Below, one piece after another: positions 54,862 through 63,224 of a DNA stretch of 64,000 nucleotides. The translations under genes and the position numbers were made by a program. The notes under the pieces were generated by a model. The model saw only the letters and a program-made list of their open reading frames with translations. It searched no databases and was not told the DNA's origin. Every line of letters starts with the position of its first letter. Within the stretch, counting starts at the first letter, position 1. The stretch spans positions 118,462-182,461 of the forward strand of contig LNDO01000079.1 of NCBI GenBank assembly GCA_001465025.1. Reading direction: 5' to 3'. Source of the stretch: Pseudomonas sp. Ga0074129. GTDB taxonomy: Bacteria; Pseudomonadota; Gammaproteobacteria; Pseudomonadales; Pseudomonadaceae.

Positions 54862-56649
54862 CTAACGCAGGGTCAGGGCTATCGGCGCTTCGCTAAAGTC
54901 AAAACAGCCGAGGAAGGTCTTGATGTCCAGCAGGTTACCGTCGACCTTTACATCGCCCAGCAGCACACCTTTGAGCAGACCGTTTTCACCGCTCATAACG
55001 GTGTCCAGGTAGGTCTTGTCGAGGGTCAGCTTAAGCGGGGTGCCCTCGGGAATCCCTTTGTGCAACTGCACCACGCCACGACGCACTTCCAGTGCCCACT
55101 GCTCGCCGATATCCGGAAAATCAAAGCCCAGGGTCAGCTGCACATCGTTGGCTTTTTCCGGGTCCACACGGGTGATCCAGTTCTGCAGGAAGATGCGCGG
55201 CGGGAAGGTTTTCAGCATGTCGGGCGAAAGAAACGCGCTGCGCATTTGCAGGGCCATCTCTTGCACGTCCTCACCGTCTAGCTTGCCTTCCAGCTCCATG
55301 GCGCTGGTCAGGTACCAGTTGCGCCAGTTGACGTTCATGCTGGCGTAACCAAGTTTGCGAAAGCTGCGCGCTTTGATGTCACGGGCCAGCGTGTCTTTTT
55401 TGTCCACTTGGATGGCGTAGGTGGCCAATTCCGCCGCCCACTGGAAATCACCTTTCAGGTACGCATTGCCAGCCGCCAGCAGGAGCTTTTCGCGCCCGCC
55501 CATCAGCTCGATCAACCGCTCGGCCTTGTCCTTGGGTGGTAGCGGGTCGAGCGCCACCGGATCACCCTGGAACCAGCCCAGGTAGCCGTTATAAATCTGC
55601 CTTACGCTGTGCTTTACAGTGCCGTAGTACTCACGCAGGTACGGGGTGTAACCGGCCAAATGCGGTGGCAGTTTGACCTTCTCGACCAACTCGTCCGGAG
55701 TCAGGCCCTTGTTCATCCAGCGCACGGTTTGGTCGTGGATATAGGCAATGCCATCGCGGGTCATGCGCAGCACCTCTTCCACATTCTCGGCCCCGCTCAC
55801 CGGCCGGCCGTGCAGCGGCACCATGTGCTCGGCGTTGAAGGCACGCAGTTTATCGAGGCTCTCGACCCACACCACCGGGTCGCGGAATTTGGTGCCGCGC
55901 AGGGTGTGGATATTCGGCAGCGTGGGCCCCTGCTCCACCTCGGCGCTGATCAGCACGCGGTTATCCGGCAGGTAGACGATGATTTCGTCCGGCGCTTCGC
56001 TGGGTACGTGCAAAAACTGCAGGTCTAGGCCAGCAATGCGCGTGTTGAGTGTGTCCTTGAAGGTCAAGGTCGGGGCGATAAAGGTTGAGGCTTCGACAAT
56101 CGCCAACGGCCCGATGCCGGCATTCATCTGCTCCTGATCACTGGCCGGCAACGCCGCACCGAAGCTGTAGCCGGAGCGTACCGAAAGAATCGGCCCGACC
56201 AACGCACCTTGTGCGACCACATTGGCCAGCAGGGTGTCGTGGGCAATGATCTGCACCTCGCCACTGCGCACCTGTTCTTCCGTGACAAAGGCCTTTACGC
56301 CGTTGATGTGATCGGGGTGAAAGTGGGTGTAGACCACCGCTTTCACCGGCTTGTCGGTGATTTTGCGGAACTCGGCCATGATCTTGCGCGACTCGCTCAC
56401 CGACTCGCCCGTGTCGATGATAATCAGCCCTTCCGGTGCCTCAATCATCGCCACGTTGCCCAGTTGCCAGCCCACGGCGGAGTACACATTACCCGCCACC
56501 TGATAAACCTTCTGCGTGAAGTGCTGGGTGTGCGCGGCCAATTCCGGGTGGATGGATGGAGCAATCTGCTCCTTGGGCAAAGCCGCCTGGCTGGTCAAGG
56601 GCAGCGCCAGGCTCAGCAGCACTGCGGCCGTTCGATTGAGTAAAAACAT
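54862..56649 (-). CDS. Alkyl sulfatase-like MBL-fold hydrolase (SdsA1/BDS1 family), secreted
   Basis: 595 residues: a signal peptide (TAAVLLSLALPLTSQA), an MBL-fold catalytic domain with VVYTHFHPDHINGVKAF (HxHxDH), a second ligand region AEVEQGPTLPNIHTLRG and PLHGRPVSG, then the alkyl-sulfatase dimerisation domain and a C-terminal SCP2-like domain. Such enzymes release sulfate from SDS and related alkyl sulfates. The ATG at 56649 starts the signal peptide. Similarity to SdsA1 is clear but distant, so the substrate is open. Confidence 0.87.
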   Translation of the reverse strand: MFLLNRTAAVLLSLALPLTSQAALPKEQIAPSIHPELAAHTQHFTQKVYQVAGNVYSAVGWQLGNVAMIEAPEGLIIIDTGESVSESRKIMAEFRKITDKPVKAVVYTHFHPDHINGVKAFVTEEQVRSGEVQIIAHDTLLANVVAQGALVGPILSVRSGYSFGAALPASDQEQMNAGIGPLAIVEASTFIAPTLTFKDTLNTRIAGLDLQFLHVPSEAPDEIIVYLPDNRVLISAEVEQGPTLPNIHTLRGTKFRDPVVWVESLDKLRAFNAEHMVPLHGRPVSGAENVEEVLRMTRDGIAYIHDQTVRWMNKGLTPDELVEKVKLPPHLAGYTPYLREYYGTVKHSVRQIYNGYLGWFQGDPVALDPLPPKDKAERLIELMGGREKLLLAAGNAYLKGDFQWAAELATYAIQVDKKDTLARDIKARSFRKLGYASMNVNWRNWYLTSAMELEGKLDGEDVQEMALQMRSAFLSPDMLKTFPPRIFLQNWITRVDPEKANDVQLTLGFDFPDIGEQWALEVRRGVVQLHKGIPEGTPLKLTLDKTYLDTVMSGENGLLKGVLLGDVKVDGNLLDIKTFLGCFDFSEAPIALTLR

Positions 56650-56694
56650 AGGGTCGCGCTCATTGTTATTGGCAGTACTGAAAGATTGGCCAAC

Positions 56695-56793
56695 CAACGC
56701 CAATAATTCCAATGCATTCCAAATCAACAAGCGATGCACAGAGCGCATGAAAGACCGCCGCCAATGTCTACGCTTCGTCGCCCCGGCCGGACA
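56695..56793 (+). pseudogene. Decayed copy of the LysR promoter and first codons
   Basis: The sequence matches 58722-58820 in order: the block TTCCAATGCATTCCAAATC, then AAGCGATGCAC, then ATGAAAGACCGCCGCCAAT and TTCGTCGCC...GGCCG, which corresponds to the start of the LysR gene (MNDLRQLRHFVALAEHGHF). Similarity ends by about 56793 and no LysR body follows. It diverges from the alkyl sulfatase gene, the place where a dedicated regulator normally lies. Confidence 0.75.
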
Positions 56794-56875
56794 ACGCGTC
56801 ATCACTCACGCACTCAAGAGCATGACCCGCAAGGGTATCAACCGGAGAGACTTGGCAATAACGGACGAGCGGCCC

Positions 56876-58582
56876 CTAGCTGTATAAAAAGCTGGGCCCC
56901 GGATGCTCGCGACCATCGTCAACCCCCACCTCACGCTCAATCAGCGTATTGAGTCGGGTATTCAAGCCTTCGATTAGCGCACGGTGTGACGTGGGCTCAT
57001 TGGCCAGGTTGTGCAATTCGTCCGGATCGTTCTGGGTGTCGTACAACTCCAGATCATTACGCGCCAACAAAGTGGCTAAGTCCTCGGGCTGATGATGATC
57101 GGAAGCTGCAAAATAGCGGGCGAACTTATAGCGGCCGTCATGGATGCCACGCAGCAGTGCGCGATTATCCAGAGACGGCCCAGGCTGCAGACGTTGCAAC
57201 GACTCCTTGATGATGGTCCACGGCGTAACCTGATCGTGATCGCGCATCAGGGCCTCATTGAACTCTGGGTCGAGGTACATCGTCACGCCGCAGTCAAACA
57301 GGTGACCGCGCTCATCACGCTTCGAACGCCGCGAGGCACCGCCCAGGCTTTCGGCCAGACTCACCCCAGCCAACTGCGGGTGGCGTATGGCCTGGGCCGC
57401 AGGTTCCAGGCCTGCCAGTTCGAGAATAGTCGGCACGATATCAACGGTCGAACCCAGCGCCTCACTGCTGAAGCCCTGAGCAATATCCGGGTGACGGACG
57501 ATGAAGTTAACCCGCGTGTTCTCCTTATACATATGCGGGCCTTTCTGCCGTAATTGATGCGCGCCGGCCATCTCACCGTGGTCAGCGGTCAGCATGACGA
57601 TGGTGTTATCGGCCAGGCCGCTGGCTTCAAGCCCCAGCAACACCTGCTCGATGCTTTGGTCAACGTCGCGCACGCAGTTCAGGTAGTAACTCTGCAAGCC
57701 CTGCCAGGCAGCCTCATCACCCGGATCGAGGTGGCCATAAATGTGGTTGCATAACTCGACATCGGCGCGCTGCGCCCAAGGTTTGCGCGACAGATCCTCG
57801 GCGTAGAAGCTTTTCGGCAACGGCAGGCCCCAGTGCTGCTCGTACACCCCAGTGCGCGGCCCCGACGAGAGGGGGCCGAGAAAATTGCGGCGCAGGCGCG
57901 ACTGTTCCTGATGGATGCCGGAGCTGTAGAACATGATGTCGTGCGGGTTAACAAAATTGACGGCAAGAAACCAGGGCTGCGCATCGTCGCGATGGCGCTG
58001 CAGCCAATCGACCGTATCGCTGGCCGTCACCTTGTCGTAGATAAAACCGGTCATCAGCGAGCCATGTGGGTCACCATTAAGGTTGAAGTCGGAGAAACCA
58101 TAGGGCTGTAACGCCTCAGTAGTCGGCTCGACCACGCCATAGGTGAGGTTGCTCGAGTGCTCGATATGCGAAAGGTGCCACTTGCCCTTATACGCCGTCA
58201 GATAGCCTTGCTCGCGCAGCATATGACCCAGTGTGGGAATGCTCGGCGACAGCTCACGAAAAGGCGGCAGACCCAGGTTGGCGGTGATGTGGGTGTGCTG
58301 GGTGTGCTGCCCGGTGAACAACACCGAACGTGACGGTGAACAGGGCGTGGTATTGACGTGAAAATTGCCCACACTCACCCCTCGCTTAAGCAAGCGCTCA
58401 TGCCCGGGCAGCGGCACGGCGCTGGGCAAATCGCGGTGGGCGCGCTGCTGATCAGTGACAATCAGCAGGATATTCGGCTTACGGCCGGCCGAACGCTGCA
58501 CAGCGGGTGCCCCGAGCAACGGAGCGGCCAAACCAGCGACACTGACCGTCCCTGCCAGTTTGATTAAATCGCGACGCTTCAT
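56876..58582 (-). CDS. Type I sulfatase (arylsulfatase/choline-sulfatase-like), Tat-exported
   Basis: 568 residues. The N-terminus (MKRRDLIKLAGTVSVAGLAA) has a twin-arginine-like signal. Catalytic features: NILLIVTDQQR (metal Asp), the formylglycine motif CSPSR in NTTPCSPSRSVLFTGQHTQ, GKWHLSH, and VMLTADHGEMAG. It needs a formylglycine-generating or anaerobic maturase elsewhere in the genome. The ATG at 58582 follows GGGAG. Its upstream region is shared with the LysR gene and duplicated before the other sulfatase, suggesting one regulon for sulfur scavenging. Exact ester substrate unknown. Confidence 0.9.
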   Translation of the reverse strand: MKRRDLIKLAGTVSVAGLAAPLLGAPAVQRSAGRKPNILLIVTDQQRAHRDLPSAVPLPGHERLLKRGVSVGNFHVNTTPCSPSRSVLFTGQHTQHTHITANLGLPPFRELSPSIPTLGHMLREQGYLTAYKGKWHLSHIEHSSNLTYGVVEPTTEALQPYGFSDFNLNGDPHGSLMTGFIYDKVTASDTVDWLQRHRDDAQPWFLAVNFVNPHDIMFYSSGIHQEQSRLRRNFLGPLSSGPRTGVYEQHWGLPLPKSFYAEDLSRKPWAQRADVELCNHIYGHLDPGDEAAWQGLQSYYLNCVRDVDQSIEQVLLGLEASGLADNTIVMLTADHGEMAGAHQLRQKGPHMYKENTRVNFIVRHPDIAQGFSSEALGSTVDIVPTILELAGLEPAAQAIRHPQLAGVSLAESLGGASRRSKRDERGHLFDCGVTMYLDPEFNEALMRDHDQVTPWTIIKESLQRLQPGPSLDNRALLRGIHDGRYKFARYFAASDHHQPEDLATLLARNDLELYDTQNDPDELHNLANEPTSHRALIEGLNTRLNTLIEREVGVDDGREHPGPSFLYS

Positions 58583-58721
58583 CGGTATCTCCCGGACACG
58601 CTCAAACAATGGGGGCCAAGCAGCCCGGGCGGCAGCGTGACGGCCAGCAGCGGACTGTCGAAACAATGCCAGGCTGGCATCACGAAAATACTTGTGAGGG
58701 GCCTCGGCAGACTGGCAAGGT

Positions 58722-58771
58722 CGACGCAATAGTTCCAATGCAATCTAAAACCAATAGCGATGCACACCACG
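58722..58771. promoter_or_regulatory. Shared promoter/operator region of the sulfatase and LysR genes
   Basis: The block AGTTCCAATGCAATCTAAAA C plus AATAGCGATGCAC is preserved in the copy at 56695-56745, upstream of the alkyl sulfatase. The partially palindromic TTCCAATGCA could contain the LysR target. That this block is the operator is inferred from its conservation. Confidence 0.5.
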
Positions 58772-58772
58772 C

Positions 58773-59684
58773 ATGAATGATCTCCGCCAACTCCGTCATT
58801 TCGTCGCCCTGGCCGAGCATGGGCACTTCGCTCGCGCGGCAGAGGCCATTCACCTCAGTCAACCGGCGCTGAGCCGCAGCATTCAGGCGCTTGAAGCCAG
58901 CCTAGATTGCCGCCTGATTGACCGTCACAGCCGCGGCATCAGCCTAACCACCCACGGTCAATTGGTGCTCGAGCATGCCCAACGCCTGTTGGCGGGCAGC
59001 CGTGCGTTGAAAAATGCGGTGAGCCAGTTGGGCAATCTGCAAACCGGTGATTTACGCCTGGGCGCGGGTCCTTACCCCGCCGCACGTTTGGTGCCGCGGG
59101 CGGTTGGGCGCATGGCGCAGCGTTACCCACGGGTGCGCATCCACCTGCACATTAGCAACTGGCTGGAATTACGCGAACGCCTGCTGGATGACGACCTTGA
59201 GGTGTTTGTGGCTGACAGCCGCGAACTGCTGGACGACCCACACCTGTGCATCGAGCCTTTGCAACGGCACGACGGCGTGCTGTTCTGCCGCCCCGACCAC
59301 CCCCTCTTGCAACACGATGGGTTGCGTATGCACGACCTGCTCGACTACCCGCTGGCGGGCACGCAACTGCCGCAGGCCGTGGAGCAAAACCTGCGCGCGC
59401 TCAGCAGCCGCGAACAGCCGCTGAGCATTCAGTGCGACAACTTTATGGTGCTGAAAGCGCTGGTGGCCGACAGCGATGTGCTGAGCGTCGCGCCGTGGGA
59501 TGTGGTGGCCGACGACATTCAGGCAGGGCGTCTGGCCCGTTTGCCGCTACAGGCCGATACGCTCACTGAACAGTCGGCTTACGCCCTGATCAGCCGTGCC
59601 GGTCACAGCCTGTCACCAGCCGCCGAAGCCATCCGCGAAGCGATCCTGAACGAAGACCAACTCTTCGCTCAGGCACAGGTTTGA
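58773..59684 (+). CDS. LysR-family regulator, probable regulator of the sulfatases
   Basis: 303 residues: N-terminal winged helix-turn-helix (RQLRHFVALAEHGHFARAAE, LSQPALSRSIQALEASL) and a periplasmic-binding-protein-like effector domain (LRLGAGPYPAARLVPRAVGR, VLFCRPDHPLL). It diverges from the type I sulfatase, the usual target position for LysR proteins, and a decayed copy of its 5' region precedes the alkyl sulfatase. By analogy it would resemble SdsB, the LysR activator of SdsA, but this is an inference. Confidence 0.87.
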   Translation: MNDLRQLRHFVALAEHGHFARAAEAIHLSQPALSRSIQALEASLDCRLIDRHSRGISLTTHGQLVLEHAQRLLAGSRALKNAVSQLGNLQTGDLRLGAGPYPAARLVPRAVGRMAQRYPRVRIHLHISNWLELRERLLDDDLEVFVADSRELLDDPHLCIEPLQRHDGVLFCRPDHPLLQHDGLRMHDLLDYPLAGTQLPQAVEQNLRALSSREQPLSIQCDNFMVLKALVADSDVLSVAPWDVVADDIQAGRLARLPLQADTLTEQSAYALISRAGHSLSPAAEAIREAILNEDQLFAQAQV

Positions 59685-59704
59685 TCACACGGGAGTCGTG
59701 GGGG

Positions 59705-60139
59705 TCACTGACGTTGCCGTTCCCAGCCGCGACGGTCATCCCGGTGAGAGTGGTTTTCTTGCCAGCCACCGTGGCCATGCGACCGCTGCCACTGGCGCTC
59801 CCGGTAAACGTCACGCCGTGACTGATTCCAACCGTTGTGCGGTTCAATCCGGCGGTAGTCCGCATGCCCGCGGTACTGCCGTGACGGCTCGATGGTGATG
59901 GAGTAGCGCGGTGCATAGCGATGCGGTGCCGGGTGCTGAATATGGTACTGAGGCGTGTAATAGCGCTGCGGCGGTATGGCATACACCCGATGTGGGGGTT
60001 GGCGGTAATAGGGATTGGTATGACGCTGATCGTAACCGTCTTGGTAATAGACGCGGTGTGCATACCCGCTACCGCCATAAACCGCGCAACCGCTGACCGA
60101 TAACATCAATAACGCTAACAACATGGCTTTGTAGGGCAT
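59705..60139 (-). CDS. Small Tyr/His/Arg-rich lipoprotein
   Basis: 144 residues: lipoprotein signal MPYKAMLLALLMLSVSGC (lipobox VSGC), then a low-complexity mature part rich in Tyr, His, Arg, Pro and Gln (RHTNPYYRQPPHRVYAIPPQ; RDVYRERQWQRSHGHGGWQE). AAGGAGG lies just upstream of the ATG at 60139. No function known; it resembles envelope-associated low-complexity proteins found in many Pseudomonas. Convergent with the LysR gene. Confidence 0.72.
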   Translation of the reverse strand: MPYKAMLLALLMLSVSGCAVYGGSGYAHRVYYQDGYDQRHTNPYYRQPPHRVYAIPPQRYYTPQYHIQHPAPHRYAPRYSITIEPSRQYRGHADYRRIEPHNGWNQSRRDVYRERQWQRSHGHGGWQENHSHRDDRRGWERQRQ

Positions 60140-60363
60140 AGCGGCCTCCTTCGACCGCAAATACGGCAGTGACCGTTGTCGCTGCCAGGGATCACTCCCG
60201 CTGCATCAGACAACGGCAACCGGCTTACTGTGCGCACACCCTGCGCAGCAGATTTCATTGCAAATTGTTTCAGTGCTAACAGGTGTAGCCATTTAGCGAA
60301 TCCATGCGGCAAAACAGCACTCAGTCACTAAAAAATCACGGTTGCAGTAAATCGTTTTAAAAC

Positions 60364-60379
60364 TGGCACAGTCCTCGCT
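60364..60379 (+). promoter_or_regulatory. Candidate sigma-54 (-24/-12) promoter upstream of riboswitch 1
   Basis: TGGCACAGTCCTCGCT fits the sigma-54 pattern TGGCACrNNNNTTGCW, with GG and GC at the right spacing and C for T at the second position of the -12 element. It lies about 80 bp before the riboswitch. The same deviation occurs at the second unit. The remainder of 60140-60445 shows nothing recognisable. Confidence 0.5.
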
Positions 60380-60445
60380 TAAGTCTTTGTGCATCAAGGA
60401 AATGCGGACGGCTGCAGGGCACTGCAGCCGGACACACAGCAATGG

Positions 60446-60565
60446 TCGACTAGGGTTCCGGTTCGCGCCTTAACGGGTGGCGAATGGCTGGTCCGAGAGT
60501 CGACGACCTCAGGCAATGACCACGGTCATGGGGTTACACGGCGGGATAAAAGCCCGGGAGAACGC
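60446..60565 (+). ncRNA. Guanidine-I (ykkC) riboswitch 1
   Basis: The conserved guanidine-I core is present in order: CTAGGGTTCCG (60450-60460), CTGGTCCGAGAG, GGTTACACGG, GGGATAAAAGCCCGGGAGA. It precedes a solute-binding protein gene by about 50 bp. The class senses guanidinium and controls guanidine carboxylase, exporters and the associated ABC importers. No terminator or anti-terminator is obvious downstream, so the output mechanism is open. Confidence 0.93.
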
Positions 60566-60616
60566 ACGGCCCTGCTGTCCGCTTTCCCGTACCCGCTATC
60601 TGCCATGAGGTTCCCC

Positions 60617-61705
60617 ATGCTGACCCTGACGCTGTTAACCCGCCGACTGATTCGCCTGACTGCCACCGGCCTGCTCGCCGCCCTGCTGCTGCAACCGGCG
60701 TACGCCAGCAGCGAGCCGAAAACCTTCAAGCTGTGCTGGTCGATCTTTGCCGGCTGGATGCCCTGGGGCTATGCCGCCAACGAAGGCATCATGCAGAAAT
60801 GGGCAGACAAATACGGCATTCGCGTTGAGATCAGTGAAGTGCCGGATTATGTCGGCTCGATCGAGCGTTACACGTCCGGCGAATTCGACGCCTGCACCAT
60901 GACCAACATGGACGCGCTGACCATTCCGGCCGCCGCCGGGGTGGACTCCACCGCCTTGATCGTCGGCGACTTTTCCAACGGCGCGGACGCCTTGCTGCTG
61001 CGCGGCGGCGGCCTGACCATTCAGGACCTCAAAGGCAAAACCGTCCTGCTGGTGGAGAACTCGGTGTCCCATTACCTGCTCAGCCGCGCCCTGGAATGGG
61101 CCCTACTCAAGCCGGAGGATGTGACCGTCCAGCACGTGTCCGACACGCAAATCGCCGAGGCTTTTCTGGCGGGTCAAGGCGACGCGGTGATCACCTGGAA
61201 CCCCATTCTGGCCAGCATCAAAAAGCGGGCACAGGTCAGCGAGGTGTTCAGCTCCAACCTGATTCCCGGCGAGATTGTTGACCTGACCGTGGTCAACAGC
61301 CGCGTGCTGCAAGCGCATCCAGAGCTGGGCAAAGCCCTGACGGGCGCCTGGTTTGAAACCCAACGTCTGATGGGCCTGCCCACCGAAGCCGGGCGCACAG
61401 CGCGGGCCAAGATGGCCAGTGCAGCGGGCACCACCGCGGATGATTTCAATCAGCAACTCGACACCCTGCGCTCGTTCTACTCCGCGCGCTATGCACTCAA
61501 CTTTACCCGCTCCAACAAGATGCCTGAGTTGATGCAACGGGTCGCGCTCTTTGCCGATCAACAAAAACTGCTCGGCCATGATGGCAAAGGGCTGGAAAAA
61601 ATCGGCATTGCCTTCAGCGGCGAACGCACCTTGGGCAACGCCAGCAACGTGATGCTGCGCTTTGATGAGCGCTACATGCAGATGGCCGCCGACAAAAGCC
61701 TGTAA
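60617..61705 (+). CDS. ABC solute-binding protein (urea/guanidine carboxylase-associated, NrtA/TauA-like), copy 1
   Basis: 362-residue periplasmic binding protein of the NMT1/THI5-like group. Signal peptide MLTLTLLTRRLIRLTATGLL...PAYA, then FKLCWSIFAGWMPWGYAANE and CTMTNMDALTIPAAAGVDST, which recur in copy 2. Such proteins accompany guanidine/urea carboxylase operons and probably bind a guanidinium compound or related nitrogen source. The ATG at 60617 has GAGG upstream; 60605 is an alternative. Controlled by riboswitch 1. Confidence 0.87.
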   Translation: MLTLTLLTRRLIRLTATGLLAALLLQPAYASSEPKTFKLCWSIFAGWMPWGYAANEGIMQKWADKYGIRVEISEVPDYVGSIERYTSGEFDACTMTNMDALTIPAAAGVDSTALIVGDFSNGADALLLRGGGLTIQDLKGKTVLLVENSVSHYLLSRALEWALLKPEDVTVQHVSDTQIAEAFLAGQGDAVITWNPILASIKKRAQVSEVFSSNLIPGEIVDLTVVNSRVLQAHPELGKALTGAWFETQRLMGLPTEAGRTARAKMASAAGTTADDFNQQLDTLRSFYSARYALNFTRSNKMPELMQRVALFADQQKLLGHDGKGLEKIGIAFSGERTLGNASNVMLRFDERYMQMAADKSL

Positions 61706-61805
61706 CGCCCCACAATGCAGCACAGCTAAGCGCGACACGCACCGCCAGGGCGCACAACCTGGCGGGCGTAGCCACAGAAACACCGGGCCTGCGCCAATAG
61801 TGAAC

Positions 61806-61821
61806 TGGCACGATGTTCGCA
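61806..61821 (+). promoter_or_regulatory. Candidate sigma-54 promoter upstream of riboswitch 2
   Basis: TGGCACGATGTTCGCA again fits TGGCACrNNNNTTGCW with the same T-to-C change in the -12 element as unit 1. It lies about 80 bp before the second riboswitch, the same spacing as in unit 1. Nothing else is seen between 61706 and 61883. Confidence 0.55.
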
Positions 61822-61883
61822 ACACACAGGTTATGCAGGAGCACCCCGCTGTAGCGGGTTCGCGGTACGACAATTTGCAATAG

Positions 61884-61995
61884 CTGACTAGGGTTCCGGC
61901 TCCGCTGTTTCGCAAGAGACAGCCGAGTGACTGGTCCGAGAGTTGGCGACCTCCTTCGAGGTTACACGGCGGGATAAAAGCCCGGGAGAACGCGC
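61884..61995 (+). ncRNA. Guanidine-I (ykkC) riboswitch 2
   Basis: A second full set of guanidine-I elements: CTAGGGTTCCG (61888-61898), CTGGTCCGAGAG, GGTTACACGG, GGGATAAAAGCCCGGGAGA. The first conserved stem region is a little different from copy 1 (TGTTTCGCAAGAGACAG hairpin). It precedes the second solute-binding protein gene by about 60 bp. Confidence 0.94.
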
Positions 61996-62053
61996 CCCAC
62001 CGTGGGATCCGCCGCGAACTCCTGCCCGTATTTCTCGAACTGGAGGCTTCACC

Positions 62054-63121
62054 ATGCGTAAGACCCGTCTGTGTTCAGTACTCGCCGCCGGCCTGGCCGC
62101 TGCCATCAGCGTCAACAGCCATGCTGCGCCGAAATCCGATTTCAGCGTTTGCTGGACCATCTACGCCGGCTGGATGCCCTGGGAATACGGCGCGGCTGAA
62201 GGCATCGTCGACAAATGGGCGAAAAAGTACGACATCAGCATCGATGTGGTGCAGATCAACGATTACGTCGAGTCGATCAACCAATACAGCGCCGGCCAGT
62301 TCGACGGCTGCACCATGACCAACATGGACGCCCTGACCATCCCCGCTGCGGGCGGCGTGGACAGCACCGCACTGATCATCGGTGACTTCTCCAACGGCAA
62401 CGATGGCGTGGTGCTCAAAGGCGAGAAAAAGACCTTGGGCGACCTCAAGGGCCAGAACGTCAACTTGGTTGAACTCTCCGTGTCCCACTACCTGTTGGCA
62501 CGCGGCCTGGAACGCGCCGGGCTGAGCGAGCGCGATATCAAGGTGGTCAACACCTCCGACGCCGACTTGGTCGCCGCCTTTGCCACCAGTGATGTCACCG
62601 CCGTAACCACCTGGAACCCACTGCTGGCCGAAATTGAAGCCACGCCGGGCGTGACCAAGGTGTTCGACTCCAGCCAGATCCCTGGTGAAATCATTGACCT
62701 GATGGTGGTCAACAGCGACACCCTCAAAGACAACCCGGCCTTTGGCAAAGCCCTGACCGGCGCTTGGTACGAAATCATGGCCACCATGAGTGCCGACACC
62801 CCAGCGGGTATCGCGGCCCGCGAGCACATGGCCAAAGCGTCCGGCACGGACCTCGCCGGTTATGAAGCGCAGTTGGCCGCGACCAAGATGTTCTATTCCG
62901 CTAAAGACGCCGTGGCCTTCGCCAACAGCCCGAAACTGCCAGCAACCATGACCAAAGTGGCTGAATTTTCCTACAGCCACGGACTGCTCGGCGAAGGCGC
63001 GAAAAGTGCCAAAGCCATCGGCATGAGCTTCGCCAACGGCGTGGTCACCGGTGATACCGGCAACCTCAAACTGCGCTTCGATCCGAGCTATATGCAGATG
63101 GCGGCTGACGGCACGCTGTAA
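62054..63121 (+). CDS. ABC solute-binding protein (urea/guanidine carboxylase-associated), copy 2
   Basis: 355 residues, a paralogue of copy 1: signal peptide TRLCSVLAAGLAAAISVNSHA, then FSVCWTIYAGWMPWEYGAAE, CTMTNMDALTIPAAGGVDST, and the C-terminal SYMQMAADGTL-like ending (copy 1 ends YMQMAADKSL). GGAGG precedes the ATG at 62054. It differs from copy 1 in many ligand-proximal stretches, so the two may differ in specificity. Followed by a palindrome and the permease. Confidence 0.9.
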   Translation: MRKTRLCSVLAAGLAAAISVNSHAAPKSDFSVCWTIYAGWMPWEYGAAEGIVDKWAKKYDISIDVVQINDYVESINQYSAGQFDGCTMTNMDALTIPAAGGVDSTALIIGDFSNGNDGVVLKGEKKTLGDLKGQNVNLVELSVSHYLLARGLERAGLSERDIKVVNTSDADLVAAFATSDVTAVTTWNPLLAEIEATPGVTKVFDSSQIPGEIIDLMVVNSDTLKDNPAFGKALTGAWYEIMATMSADTPAGIAAREHMAKASGTDLAGYEAQLAATKMFYSAKDAVAFANSPKLPATMTKVAEFSYSHGLLGEGAKSAKAIGMSFANGVVTGDTGNLKLRFDPSYMQMAADGTL

Positions 63122-63129
63122 TGCCATGA

Positions 63130-63201
63130 CGTAGGTTGGGTTGAGCCTGCGAAGCCCAACACCGCCATTCGTTGGGCTTCGCAGGCTCAACCCAACCTAC
63201 G
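63130..63201. repeat. Perfect 30-bp inverted repeat (family B) between binding protein and permease
   Basis: Arms at 63131-63160 and 63171-63200 are exact reverse complements (GTAGGTTGGG... and ...CCCAACCTAC) around a 10-base loop. The transcript hairpin would stabilise the upstream message and hinder read-through to the permease gene 24 bp further on. Confidence 0.95.
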
Positions 63202-63224
63202 CCCACTTGCTTCGAGAGCTTGCC

